Source: AC-32 sp035518635
Lineage (GTDB): Bacteria > Actinomycetota > Thermoleophilia > Gaiellales > Gaiellaceae
Assembly (NCBI GenBank): GCA_035518635.1
Contig: DATIXI010000046.1
Span: 62,001-126,000, forward strand
Direction of reading: 5' to 3'
Length of the DNA: 64,000 nt
Shown: positions 40,610 through 48,967 of the stretch, in pieces
Position numbering within the stretch: the first letter of the stretch is position 1
How the letters are laid out: each line of letters starts with the position of its first letter
The notes under the pieces: generated by a model
What the model was told of the DNA's origin: nothing
Databases searched by the model: none
What the model saw: the letters and a program-made list of their open reading frames with translations, nothing else
Translations under genes and position numbers: made by a program

Positions 40610-40643
40610 GGAGGGGGCCCGGCGCACCTGCCGGCCCCCTTCC
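40610..40643. terminator. Bidirectional terminator hairpin after the secreted-protein gene
   Basis: GGAGGGGGCCCGGC pairs with GCCGGCCCCCTTCC across a 6-base loop, with one bulge on each side. It lies between two converging genes. Confidence 0.65.
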
Positions 40644-40647
40644 GTCA

Positions 40648-40785
40648 CTACCATTCGCGACGTCTGCGACTGAGTTCCCCGAGCTTCCGCCTGGCCTCGG
40701 CCGCCTCCGGATCGTCGTCCGCCGAAGGCGGAACGCTCGGCGCGGCGACGGGATCGTAGGGCTCGCCGAGCGTCTCCTCGATCAT
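40648..40785 (-). CDS. 45-residue small acidic/basic protein, unknown
   Basis: A short ORF from the ATG at 40785: MIEETLGEPYDPVAAPS, then an Asp/Pro-rich middle, and an Arg-rich end (ELSRRRREW). No clear Shine-Dalgarno and no family. An upstream in-frame extension overlaps the promoter area of the divergent gene. It is kept because of the terminator at its 3' end and reasonable composition; it may not be a gene. Confidence 0.35.
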   Translation of the reverse strand: MIEETLGEPYDPVAAPSVPPSADDDPEAAEARRKLGELSRRRREW

Positions 40786-40823
40786 GTGGCGCTCGCGGTC
40801 AAGCCCTGCCCGGAGTACATGGA

Positions 40824-41561
40824 ATGAGTCTATTTTCGAGGGTCGGCACGTCCGATTCGGGCTCCCACAATCTGTGCGTGGCGGACGCGCTCCACGAAGA
40901 GGAGGTCGAGTCACGCTGGGAGGCCGCGCCCGCGGTCGTGGTCGTGATCGCGTTCCAGCTGCTGCTCGGCCTCGTGAGCCGCTCGGAGGACTGGAAGCTC
41001 TGGGGCCTGCCGTGGTGGGTGTGGCTGGTCCCGATCGGGCCCGAGGTCGTCCTCCTGGTCGCGCTCGCCTGGCAGCGGCCGCGACGGCAGCTCGAGCAGA
41101 TGGGTCAACGGCGCAACGTCGCGATCGCGCTGCTCGCTCTGATCAGCCTCGCGAACTCGCTCCTCCTCCTGGCGGTGATCGCCTCACTCGTGCAGGGCCA
41201 GGAGAAGAGCGGCGCGCAGCTGCTGCTCAAGGCGATGACGGTGTGGGGCACGAACGTGATCACGTTCGGGCTCTGGTACTGGGCGGTCGACCGCGGCGGC
41301 CCGGTGCGCCGGCTCGAGGCACAGCCGCCGCCGCCGGACTTCCAGTTCCCGCAGATGGAGAACCCCGAGCTGGCCGAGCCCGGCTGGTACCCGCGGCTGC
41401 TCGACTACGTCTACGTCTCGTTCACGAACTCGATTGCCTTCAGCCCGACCGACGCGATGCCTCTCACTCGCCGGGCAAAGCTGCTGATGCTCTCCGAGTC
41501 CGCGGTCTCGTCGCTGACGGTCCTCCTCGTCGCAGCCCGGGCCGTGAACATCTTCACCTAG
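40824..41561 (+). CDS. DUF1345-like integral membrane protein
   Basis: The 245-residue product has four to five membrane helices. It shows the family-like ending SFTNSIAFSPTDAMPLTRRA and SESAVSSLTVLLVAARAVNI, as in DUF1345 proteins, whose role is unknown. The ATG at 40824 has GGAG eight bases upstream. A GTG at 40878, after a CACAAT box, could give a shorter leaderless form starting VADALHEEE. A second membrane gene follows 38 bp downstream. Confidence 0.8.
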   Translation: MSLFSRVGTSDSGSHNLCVADALHEEEVESRWEAAPAVVVVIAFQLLLGLVSRSEDWKLWGLPWWVWLVPIGPEVVLLVALAWQRPRRQLEQMGQRRNVAIALLALISLANSLLLLAVIASLVQGQEKSGAQLLLKAMTVWGTNVITFGLWYWAVDRGGPVRRLEAQPPPPDFQFPQMENPELAEPGWYPRLLDYVYVSFTNSIAFSPTDAMPLTRRAKLLMLSESAVSSLTVLLVAARAVNIFT

Positions 41562-41599
41562 AGTCCCGGCGCTACCCAGGCGACCAAGGGAGGCGGATC

Positions 41600-42310
41600 A
41601 TGGATTCAGCTCAGAGAACTGCGCGGATCGCGGGGCTGTGGTTCATCGGCACGTTCGTGTTCTCGATCCCGGCCGTCCTGCTCTACGACCCCGTGCTGAA
41701 CAAGACCGACTTCATCCTCGGCTCGGGGTTCGACACGCGCATCTCCACCGGCGCGCTGCTCGAGGTCTGCCTCGCGATCGCGAACATCGCCACCGCCGTC
41801 GTCCTGTTTCCGATCCTCAGGCGAGTCAACGAGGCGGTCGCGCTCGGCTACGTCGCGCTTCGCACCATCGAGTCGGCGATCATCATCGTGGGCCTCATCA
41901 GCCTCATGTCCGTGGTGACCCTCCGCGACGACCTCGCTGGAACCGGCGTCAACCCGGACTCGCTGACGCTCGCCGGCCGGCTGCTCGTCGCGGTGCACGA
42001 CTGGACGTTCACGCTCGGGCCGCAGTTCTGCGCAGGCTTCGGGAACGGGCTGCTGCTCGGCTACCTGATGTACAAGTCGGAGCTCGTGCCGTCGCGCGTA
42101 GCCCTCCTCGGGCTCATCGGCGGCCCGCTGGCCTTCCTCGGGGGCGTGCTCGTGCTGTTCGGGGTGATCGACAACCCCAGCGCCGGGCTGTTCGTCATGA
42201 CCATCCCGGAGATCGCCTGGGAGGCGTTCCTGTGCATCTACCTGACGTTCTGGGGATTCAGGCGGTCGTCACCCCTGCTCGTTGGTTCCGCTCGAGTTGC
42301 CGTCGAGTAA
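41600..42310 (+). CDS. DUF4386-type membrane protein
   Basis: A 236-residue protein with six hydrophobic segments. The N-terminus RTARIAGLWFIGTFVFSIPA and the GPQFCAGFGNGLLLGYLMYKS segment with VPSRVALLGLIGGP resemble DUF4386 proteins. The function of the family is unknown. The ATG at 41600 has AAGGGAGG six bases upstream. Probably co-expressed with the DUF1345-like gene. Confidence 0.85.
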   Translation: MDSAQRTARIAGLWFIGTFVFSIPAVLLYDPVLNKTDFILGSGFDTRISTGALLEVCLAIANIATAVVLFPILRRVNEAVALGYVALRTIESAIIIVGLISLMSVVTLRDDLAGTGVNPDSLTLAGRLLVAVHDWTFTLGPQFCAGFGNGLLLGYLMYKSELVPSRVALLGLIGGPLAFLGGVLVLFGVIDNPSAGLFVMTIPEIAWEAFLCIYLTFWGFRRSSPLLVGSARVAVE

Positions 42311-42336
42311 TCCGGGCGCCGCACCGGGTCCGATAG

Positions 42337-42414
42337 CGGCCAGGGTCCGCTGCGGAAGGGGAGCTTCCAAACGAAGTCCGCAATCGCCAACGGCTTCGTC
42401 ACGAACCCTGGCCG
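42337..42414. other. Structured 78-nt intergenic element with 10-bp closing stem, candidate RNA
   Basis: CGGCCAGGGT (42337-42346) pairs perfectly with ACCCTGGCCG (42405-42414). Inside, TGCGGA (42351-42356) pairs with TCCGCA (42377-42382), and CGAAG (42372-42376) or GGAAG (42354-42358) can form alternative hairpins with CTTCG (42394-42398) or CTTCC (42364-42368). It is tRNA-sized but lacks a recognisable anticodon arm, T-loop or CCA pattern. It lies between converging genes. It could be a small RNA, a mobile-element remnant or a complex terminator; strand is not known. Confidence 0.45.
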
Positions 42415-42474
42415 GATCAAACTAGACGCCCTCGGCCCGGGTTTTGTTAGGCGCGTCGGGCCTGAGCGAAGGGG

Positions 42475-42912
42475 CTAGACCTCGAGCACGATCGTGACCG
42501 GGCCGTCGCTCTCGATCTCGACGACCATCCGAGCTCCGAACACGCCGGTCTCGACCCGGATGCCGAGCTCGCGCAGCTCCTCGCAGAACCGCTCGTACAG
42601 CGGCACAGCCTCGTCGGGCGGGGCCGCCTCCGAGAAGCTCGGGCGGTTTCCCTTCGCGGTGTCCGCGATCAGCGTGAACTGGCTCACGACGAGCGCCTCG
42701 CCGCCCGTGTCCAGCAGCGAGCGGTCGAAGCGGCCTTCGTCGTTCGCGAAGATCCGCAGCCGCGCCACCTTCTCGGCCAGGCGCGCGGCCAAGGCATCGT
42801 CGTCACCGCGCGCGACCCCGAGCAGCACGCACAGCCCGGGCCCGATCTCGCCGGCCACGTCCTCCCCGACGCGCACGAGCGCGCCCGAAACTCGTTGCAC
42901 CACCGCCTTCAT
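42475..42912 (-). CDS. dtd: D-aminoacyl-tRNA deacylase
   Basis: DTD removes D-amino acids (and glycine from tRNA-Ala). The 145-residue product has the family start MKAVVQRVSGALVRVGEDV, the first active-site motif VVSQFTLIADTAKGNRPSFS, and the ending MVVEIESDGPVTIVLE with the Gly-cis-Pro-type loop FGARM. ATG at 42912. Divergent from the secretion ATPase gene 30 bp away. Confidence 0.95.
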   Translation of the reverse strand: MKAVVQRVSGALVRVGEDVAGEIGPGLCVLLGVARGDDDALAARLAEKVARLRIFANDEGRFDRSLLDTGGEALVVSQFTLIADTAKGNRPSFSEAAPPDEAVPLYERFCEELRELGIRVETGVFGARMVVEIESDGPVTIVLEV

Positions 42913-42942
42913 GTTCCGCGCCGAAACGACGATATAGCCCCC

Positions 42943-44634
42943 GTGGAAGCGGCCCACCTTCCCTGGCAGCACCTGGGCTCCCTGCTGATCAACAGGGGCC
43001 TCCTGACCGTGGATCAGGTCAAGCAGGCCTTCGAGGAGCAGCGCCTGACGGGACGGCGGCTCGGCGAGATCGCCGTCGGCCACGGCTGGGTGACGAGCGC
43101 GGACCTCGCGAAGGCACTCGCCGACCAGTTCGGGCTCGAGTACGTCGACCTCTCGGAGACCCAGCCGGACCGCGACGCGGCGACTCTCCTCCAGAAGGAG
43201 CTCGCGTTCCGCTACCAGGCTGTCCCGGTGCGCTTCCTCGCAGACGACCTGCTGCTCGTCGCGGTCGCCGACCCGACCGACGTCGGTCGCGCCGACGACC
43301 TACGTCTCGCGCTCGGCCACAACGTGCGGCTCGCGGTCTCGGAGCCCGCGGACCTCGAGCGCGCGATCAAGGCTCTCTACCGCACCCAGATCGAGGTCGA
43401 GCAGGAGGACGAGGCCGTCGAGGACGCGGACTTCGACGCGGCCCAGCGCGAGGAGATCTCCGAGGCCGGCGGCGAGAGCCCGGCCGTGAAGCTCGTGCAC
43501 ACGACGATGGCGCAGGCGATCGAGGACGGCGCCTCCGACATCCACTTCGAGCCGCAGGAGAACGAGATGGTCGTGCGCGCGCGGATCGACGGCGTCACGC
43601 GCCCGGTCGCGACGATCCCGAAGCCGATGCAGCCGGCGGTCGTCACGCGCCTGAAGATCATGGGCCAGCTCGACATCGCGGAGCGCCGCGCGCCGCAGGA
43701 CGGGCGCGTCTCGGTCCGCTTCGGCGGCGAGCCGCTCGACCTCCGGATCGCGGTGCTCCCCACCACCCACGGCGAGCAGGTCGTGCTCCGGATCCTCCAT
43801 CGCGCGGTGAGCAAGCCCGACCTGGGCGAGCTCGGGATGACAGCGGTCGCGCGGGAGCACTTCGAGCAGGCGATCCGCCAGCCGTACGGGACCGTGATCG
43901 TCTGCGGGCCGACCGGCAGCGGCAAGACGACGACGCTCTACACCGCGCTGCACATGCTCAACGACCCGGGCCGCGTGCTGATGACGATCGAGGACCCGGT
44001 CGAGTACCAGATCCCGGGGATCAACCAGATCGAGATCTCGGACAAGAGCGGCCTCACGTTCGCGCGCGGCCTCAGGACGATTCTGCGCAGCGACCCGGAC
44101 GTGCTCCTGGTCGGCGAGATCCGCGACGAGGAGACCGCGCGCATCGCGATGCAGGCCGGCATGACCGGGCACCTCGTCCTCACCACCGTCCACGCCCACA
44201 ACGCGGCCAGCTCGATCGCGCGGCTGAAGGACATGGGCGTGGAGACGGGCCTGCTCTCGAGCTCGGTCAACTGCGTAGTCGCGCAGCGGCTGGCGCGCCG
44301 CCTCTGCACCGACTGCCGCGAGGCGTACTGGCCGACCGACGACGAGCTCCAGCACCTTGGCCTGATGGACCAGAAGGGGCAGATCTTTCTCCACCGGCCC
44401 AAGGGCTGTGGGCGCTGCGGCAACGCGGGCTTCCGCGGACGGGTGGCGCTCTACGAGGTGATGCCCGTGACCGGCGAGATCAGACGCCTGCTCGAGGCCG
44501 CGACCGACGAGATCCACGAGGCCGCCATCCAGGGCGGCATGACGACACTCTTCCAGGACGGCGTCCGCCTCTGCGTCGAAGGCGTCTCCTCGCTCGAGGA
44601 GATCCACCGCGTTGCCGGCGAGCGGCTCGCCTAG
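42943..44634 (+). CDS. GspE/PilB-type secretion or pilus assembly ATPase (orphan)
   Basis: The 563-residue protein has an MshEN domain (GSLLINRGLLTVDQVKQAFE, residues 10-150), Walker A GPTGSGKTTT (near 325), the Asp and His boxes (MTIEDPVEYQIPGINQI; TTVHAHNAASSI), Walker B LLVGEIRDEETA and the zinc tetracysteine (CTDC and CGRCGNAG). All motifs are intact. Type IV pilus or type II secretion genes (PilC, pilins, PilT) are not in the window. GTG at 42943 chosen because the upstream in-frame TTG overlaps dtd. TATAGC lies just before the GTG, so a leaderless start is possible. Confidence 0.9.
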   Translation: MEAAHLPWQHLGSLLINRGLLTVDQVKQAFEEQRLTGRRLGEIAVGHGWVTSADLAKALADQFGLEYVDLSETQPDRDAATLLQKELAFRYQAVPVRFLADDLLLVAVADPTDVGRADDLRLALGHNVRLAVSEPADLERAIKALYRTQIEVEQEDEAVEDADFDAAQREEISEAGGESPAVKLVHTTMAQAIEDGASDIHFEPQENEMVVRARIDGVTRPVATIPKPMQPAVVTRLKIMGQLDIAERRAPQDGRVSVRFGGEPLDLRIAVLPTTHGEQVVLRILHRAVSKPDLGELGMTAVAREHFEQAIRQPYGTVIVCGPTGSGKTTTLYTALHMLNDPGRVLMTIEDPVEYQIPGINQIEISDKSGLTFARGLRTILRSDPDVLLVGEIRDEETARIAMQAGMTGHLVLTTVHAHNAASSIARLKDMGVETGLLSSSVNCVVAQRLARRLCTDCREAYWPTDDELQHLGLMDQKGQIFLHRPKGCGRCGNAGFRGRVALYEVMPVTGEIRRLLEAATDEIHEAAIQGGMTTLFQDGVRLCVEGVSSLEEIHRVAGERLA

Positions 44635-44653
44635 CTCTCCCGGCCGGACGCGC

Positions 44654-45121
44654 TCACTTCACGTACTGGGGCGGGAAGTCGCCGCTTTGGCCGCGTTCAC
44701 GCACGCGGTGAGAGGGCAAGACGAGGAAGCTCCAGCTGTGGTGTTGCGCACGGAACGGCGACCCTGCGGAATGGAAGGAGCGCCACGGCCACGTCTCCGT
44801 CAGGACGACGACGGTCTGGCCCGAGTAGCGGCCCCCTCTGGCGGTCGCCCGCGCCGCGCAGAGCCCCTTGATCCGGACTCCCGGAGCCAGGCCACCGCTG
44901 GGGATGTCGCAACGCACGGTCCCGACGCGGCGCGGGAAGAGGGCGAAGGCTTGCCCCGCGGCCGACGCGAGGACGCCCGCAACCGCAGCGTTCTTCGGAC
45001 CTGCCGACACCGGAGTCGTGACCCCCACGCTGGAGGTTCCGCTTTTGCCGCCCGAGCCGTGACAGCCGGCTGCGAGACCGGCGAGCACTACGAGAATTGC
45101 CAGGAGAGGCGTGCGACCCAT
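44654..45121 (-). CDS. Putative lipoprotein, unknown function
   Basis: The ATG at 45121 starts a lipoprotein signal peptide with the lipobox LAAGC (Cys near 20). The 135-residue mature part begins with a Gly/Ser linker and contains two further cysteines (RCDIPSG; GLCAARA). I know no family. It converges with the secretion ATPase gene, 19 bp apart, and lies downstream of the TPR gene on the same strand. Confidence 0.75.
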   Translation of the reverse strand: MGRTPLLAILVVLAGLAAGCHGSGGKSGTSSVGVTTPVSAGPKNAAVAGVLASAAGQAFALFPRRVGTVRCDIPSGGLAPGVRIKGLCAARATARGGRYSGQTVVVLTETWPWRSFHSAGSPFRAQHHSWSFLVLPSHRVRERGQSGDFPPQYVK

Positions 45122-45154
45122 GTGCCTGTCATACGCCGCCGCCGGTCGCACCGG

Positions 45155-45505
45155 TCACTCCAGATCTCGAATCCGGGCCTCGTATGCCGGACGTCCGGGC
45201 CTGAGGGAGCTCGCGAGCTTGTAGTGGCCGTTCGCCTCGGCCGACTTGCCCTGCTTCTCGAGGCAGCGGCCGAGGGCGTAGTGCGCGTAGTCGTCGACCG
45301 GCGCCAGCTCGAGCACCTTGCGGAACTCGGACTCGGCCTCGGCGTAGCGATGGATGCGGAAGTAGGCGATGCCGAGGGCCTCCCGGATCGAGGCCTTCTC
45401 GGGCTCGCGCGCCTTCGCCTTCTCGAGCGCGACCGTCGCCTGCGCGGGCATGCCCCTGCGCAGGTGACTGCGGCCCTGCTGGAAGAGGTCGAACGTGTCG
45501 CTCAT
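45155..45505 (-). CDS. Tetratricopeptide-repeat protein
   Basis: The 116-residue soluble protein consists of about three TPR units (ALGIAYFRIHRYAEAESEF; YAHYALGRCLEKQGKSAEA). TPRs mediate protein contacts. The ATG at 45505 overlaps the transglutaminase stop (ATGA), so it is the fourth gene of the MoxR-DUF58-transglutaminase operon and may serve that complex. Confidence 0.88.
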   Translation of the reverse strand: MSDTFDLFQQGRSHLRRGMPAQATVALEKAKAREPEKASIREALGIAYFRIHRYAEAESEFRKVLELAPVDDYAHYALGRCLEKQGKSAEANGHYKLASSLRPGRPAYEARIRDLE

Positions 45506-47772
45506 CGCGAACCCGCCAGGCCGAGCGAGCGAAGGGAGAGCAGCCCGCGCAGGCGCTCGAACCGCGTCAGCTGCGAGCGGATCCCGCGCCTGAGCGCGCG
45601 GAGGTCGCGGCGCAGCTCCCAGGCCGCCTCCTCCGCGCTGGCGGCCGGCCCGAAGCGCGCGACCGTCGCGTGCGCACCGCAGGTGCCCGTCTTGACGCCG
45701 AGCTCGAGCTCGACGAGCCGCGTCAGCTCCGAAAGCGTGGCGCTCGCCGGAACGTCGACCTGCTGGTCGCGGAGGATGTCGCGCAGCTCTTTCCTGCAGG
45801 CCGTCGCGAGCCGGCGCGGGTCGCGGGTGAGGTACCGCCCTCGCCGGAGAAGGGTCTTCGCGATCGTGATCGCCGCGGTGACGCACGCGAGCACGAACAG
45901 CAGGAGGCCGAGGATCCCCGGGGTCCGCCAGCCGTGCGACCCCGACGCCGGAATCGTCTCCGGCGTGAGGATGTCGGGCCCTCTCGACGAGCGGACGGCG
46001 AAACCGAGCTGCGAGCGGTGTTTGTCGAACGACTTCAGGCCGTCCTTGCCGGCCAGCACGAGCGCCGCCACCGCCTCGTTGAAGCGCGGCGAGGAGCTCG
46101 AGTAGGTGCCCGCGGGGCCGCCGCGGCCGGGCGTCGGGTCGAACGGGAGCCACCCCCAGCCGCGGAACCAGACCTCGACCCAGGTGTGCGCGTCGTGGTC
46201 GGTCACGTCCCACTCCCCGGTGCGGTTGTCGAACGACCCGCTGTTGAAACCGGCGGCGACGCGCGCGGGGATCCCGAGGTACCGCAGCATCAGCGCCATC
46301 GCGCCCGCGAAGTGCTGGCAATAGCCCTTGTGCGTCCGCGTCACGAAGTCCACGAGCGGCGGCACTCCGGGCGGGGGCTTCGGCGGGTGCTGGTCGTAGA
46401 CGAACCCGCCGCCGGTCCGGAACCAGCGCTCGAGCGCGACCGCGGCCGCGTACGGGCTCTTTGCTCCGCCTGCGATGCTCCGCGCGCGCTCCTCGAGCGG
46501 CCGGAAGGGCTCGATCAGCCGTCCGCGGTAGTAGGAGTCGAATGTCTCGTCGACCGTCTCCCAGCGGTTCGGGGTCCCGAACGGCGGAAGCGACACGCCC
46601 TGCTCGACCTCGAGGTACTTCCGCCGCATGGTGATGACCGGCGGGTAGATCGCCTTCGAGCGGGCGAGCTGCTCCGGGGTCGGCTCGAGCTCGTAGCTCG
46701 TGACGTCGTAGCTGTCCCCGCGCTGCAGGGCTCTCGACGCGCGCGCGGTTCCCGCCGGGTCGGTGAAGACGAAGCCCAGATCGGGGCTCGTCGTGAACCT
46801 GAGCGGGACGCTTGCCCCGGTCAGGCGATCGTCCGAAAGCCCGACGACCGTGACGTGCTGCTTGACCAGGGCTTTCGACCGGCCCTTGAAGGACGGGAGC
46901 AGGCCCGCCTCGCCGAACACCCCCGTTCCCTCCTGCCCGGACCCGGTGAGAGGGTCTTCCTCCCAGTAGCCGTTGATCACCGAGTTGAGGACGGTCGTGC
47001 GCCAGTAGTGAGGCGTCGGCGAGGCCTGGATCCGAAGGACCGTCGTGGTCTTGCGGGGGAACGTGAGGCCGTTGTAGCGCGAGTCCCAGACGTACGACAC
47101 CGACACCGGCTTCGACTGGTGCGTCGTGAGGTCCCACGTCTGCCAGTTCAGGAACGCACGCTTCGCGAGCGCCGGCGAGGTCGAGGCCAGGAGCCCGACC
47201 AGGACGACGAGCAGACCGGCGGCCGGCGCCCAGCCGAGCCTCCGTGGCCGGTCACGCAGGCCGACGAGGAGAACGAGCAGCCCGAGCAGGATCGCGGCGC
47301 CGCGGAGGAGGCCGTGCCCTGAGAGGACCGTCGCCGGCCAGCCGGCGCCCACGAGCAGCGCGAGGGCCGCGAGGCTGGCGCGGCGCGAGGCGACCGCGAG
47401 AGCGGCCGCGAGCGCGAACGCGAACGCCGCCAGGAGGATCACTCCGTGCATGTGCGGATGGAACGCCGCGTTGAACGGCAGGCGCACGTCGTAGAACTCG
47501 AGAAACCCCTCCCACGAGCGGGTGAGCAGGCGTCCGGGCTCGTGCCACCCGAGGCCGAGATGGAACGCCGTCCCCGAAACCACGACGAGCCCGGCGAGTG
47601 AGAGGGCGAGACGACCGATCCAGCCCCCGGCCAGGGCGGGGACGATCGCGAGGAGGAGCACGACCGCCGCCTGCCAGACGCTCGCGCCCGTCTCCAGCCG
47701 CAGCCAGCTCCAGACGATCAGCAGGCCGGCGACGGCCGAGAGCAGAAGCGTCGTGACGCGGCCGCTAGCCAA
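45502..47772 (-). CDS. Membrane-bound transglutaminase-like protein (DUF3488/TgpA type)
   Basis: The 756-residue protein has six N-terminal membrane helices (about 5-205), a large extracytoplasmic domain, a transglutaminase-like core, one more helix (about 610-635) and a cytoplasmic C-terminal domain (DUF4129-like region). The core triad is intact: Cys in GYCQHFAGAMALMLR (near 470), His in DHDAHTWVEVW (near 510) and Asp in PFDPTPG. The TTG at 47772 follows AGGGAGG by 6 bases and overlaps the DUF58 gene. Homologous MoxR-DUF58-TGase groups are thought to act in envelope protein processing; direct evidence is scarce. Confidence 0.92.
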   Translation of the reverse strand: MASGRVTTLLLSAVAGLLIVWSWLRLETGASVWQAAVVLLLAIVPALAGGWIGRLALSLAGLVVVSGTAFHLGLGWHEPGRLLTRSWEGFLEFYDVRLPFNAAFHPHMHGVILLAAFAFALAAALAVASRRASLAALALLVGAGWPATVLSGHGLLRGAAILLGLLVLLVGLRDRPRRLGWAPAAGLLVVLVGLLASTSPALAKRAFLNWQTWDLTTHQSKPVSVSYVWDSRYNGLTFPRKTTTVLRIQASPTPHYWRTTVLNSVINGYWEEDPLTGSGQEGTGVFGEAGLLPSFKGRSKALVKQHVTVVGLSDDRLTGASVPLRFTTSPDLGFVFTDPAGTARASRALQRGDSYDVTSYELEPTPEQLARSKAIYPPVITMRRKYLEVEQGVSLPPFGTPNRWETVDETFDSYYRGRLIEPFRPLEERARSIAGGAKSPYAAAVALERWFRTGGGFVYDQHPPKPPPGVPPLVDFVTRTHKGYCQHFAGAMALMLRYLGIPARVAAGFNSGSFDNRTGEWDVTDHDAHTWVEVWFRGWGWLPFDPTPGRGGPAGTYSSSSPRFNEAVAALVLAGKDGLKSFDKHRSQLGFAVRSSRGPDILTPETIPASGSHGWRTPGILGLLLFVLACVTAAITIAKTLLRRGRYLTRDPRRLATACRKELRDILRDQQVDVPASATLSELTRLVELELGVKTGTCGAHATVARFGPAASAEEAAWELRRDLRALRRGIRSQLTRFERLRGLLSLRSLGLAGSR

Positions 47773-48967
47773 ACGCGGCCTCCCTCGCCGTGTGCGGGCC
47801 GAGCTTCGCAGCGAGGTCGTCTCCCCGGCGGAGCACGGCGACCGGGATCCCAGCAGCCTGCAGCTTGAGCAGGCCCGGGTGGGCGCTGTGCGCCCCCGAG
47901 CCGTTCGAGGCGAAGCTGGCCGAGTCGACGAGGACGAGCGAGACGTGCCGGTGGTGGCCGACCGCCAGGTTCAGGAGCTGCTCGACGAGCGTCGCGGGCA
48001 GCGACGCGGTCACGATCGCGAGCTCGAACGCGCTCCCGCCCCCGCCGTCCTTGTCCACGAGCAGCGCCGCGAGCGGAGGCCCCGGGCCGGGCTCGACGCT
48101 CGCCAGGAGGTCGAGCGCCTGTCGCCAGTCGCGGTCGGCGGAGCGTGTTCGCCGCTGCTCGACGCGGGCCGAGTTCGCGAGCAGCACCGCCCGCCGGCCG
48201 CGGCGCGCATGGGCCAGGAGGATCGAGCCCGCGGCGCGCACCTGCACCTCGAAGCTCTCGCCCACGACAGCGGACGGGTCGACGTCGAGCACGACCGCGA
48301 CCTCGTTGCGGGGCGAGTCCTCGAGCTCCTTGACCATCAGCTGCCCGCGCTTGGCGGTCGAGCGCCAATGCACCTTCCGGAGCGACTCGCCCTGCTCGTA
48401 CTCGCGCACGCTGTGCAGATCGAACCCGGCCGGGCGCCGCAGGAGCAGCCGCTTGCCGTCGTGCGCCGATGCGCCGGACTCGGAGAAGAGCCGATCGAGC
48501 TCGACCAGCCGCGGGTAGACGAGCAGCGCGCCCGGGGCCTCCAGCGGCTCCTCGATCCGGTCGAGGCCGAGCGGGTCCTCGATCACGATCGTGCTCTCCT
48601 CGAAGACGTACCTGCCGCGGGGCAGGCTCTCCAGGACGTACGACGATCCACGCCGCATCGGCAGCGGGGTCTCCCGTTCCCCGAGCTTTGCAATTCGCTC
48701 GCGGAGGAGGACGGTCGAGGGCAGATAGCCCCGGCTGCGCTTCAGCTCGAGCCGCACCTTGACGTCGTCGCCCTCGTGCCGCTCGACCTCGGGCAGGCGG
48801 CGCCTCAGCTCCGCCGGGCTGCTCGCGAGTCGCGTCCACAGCCGCGCGATCAGGACTGCGGCCAGGAGGCCGAGCGCGACCGGGTAGAGCGGCGTCGAGC
48901 CGAAGGCCCAGGCGGCGAGGTAGGTCGCGCAGCCGAGCGCCAGCGCGAGCCGTCCCCTGCTGGTCAC
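47765..48967 (-). CDS. DUF58 domain protein (MoxR-associated, vWA-like)
   Basis: The 400-residue product has two N-terminal membrane helices (about 5-40) and the DUF58 core with the signature FDLHSVREYEQGESLRKVHW and STAKRGQLMVKELED (near 185-220). A region with VVLDVDP resembles a vWA metal site. It overlaps MoxR (GTG at 48967 with TGA) and the transglutaminase gene, so all three are co-translated. Confidence 0.92.
   Translation of the reverse strand: MTSRGRLALALGCATYLAAWAFGSTPLYPVALGLLAAVLIARLWTRLASSPAELRRRLPEVERHEGDDVKVRLELKRSRGYLPSTVLLRERIAKLGERETPLPMRRGSSYVLESLPRGRYVFEESTIVIEDPLGLDRIEEPLEAPGALLVYPRLVELDRLFSESGASAHDGKRLLLRRPAGFDLHSVREYEQGESLRKVHWRSTAKRGQLMVKELEDSPRNEVAVVLDVDPSAVVGESFEVQVRAAGSILLAHARRGRRAVLLANSARVEQRRTRSADRDWRQALDLLASVEPGPGPPLAALLVDKDGGGGSAFELAIVTASLPATLVEQLLNLAVGHHRHVSLVLVDSASFASNGSGAHSAHPGLLKLQAAGIPVAVLRRGDDLAAKLGPHTAREAAFG

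Noticed and set aside
42337..42414. A tRNA gene
   Set aside because: Length and closing stem are right, but no D-arm, anticodon arm or GTTC-type T-loop can be aligned on either strand.
42238..42420. A 60-codon minus-strand ORF across the structured element (GFVTKPLAIADFVWKLP)
   Set aside because: It has no ribosome site, overlaps the end of the DUF4386 gene and runs through the paired structure; coding is unlikely, though the peptide might mark a repeated element.
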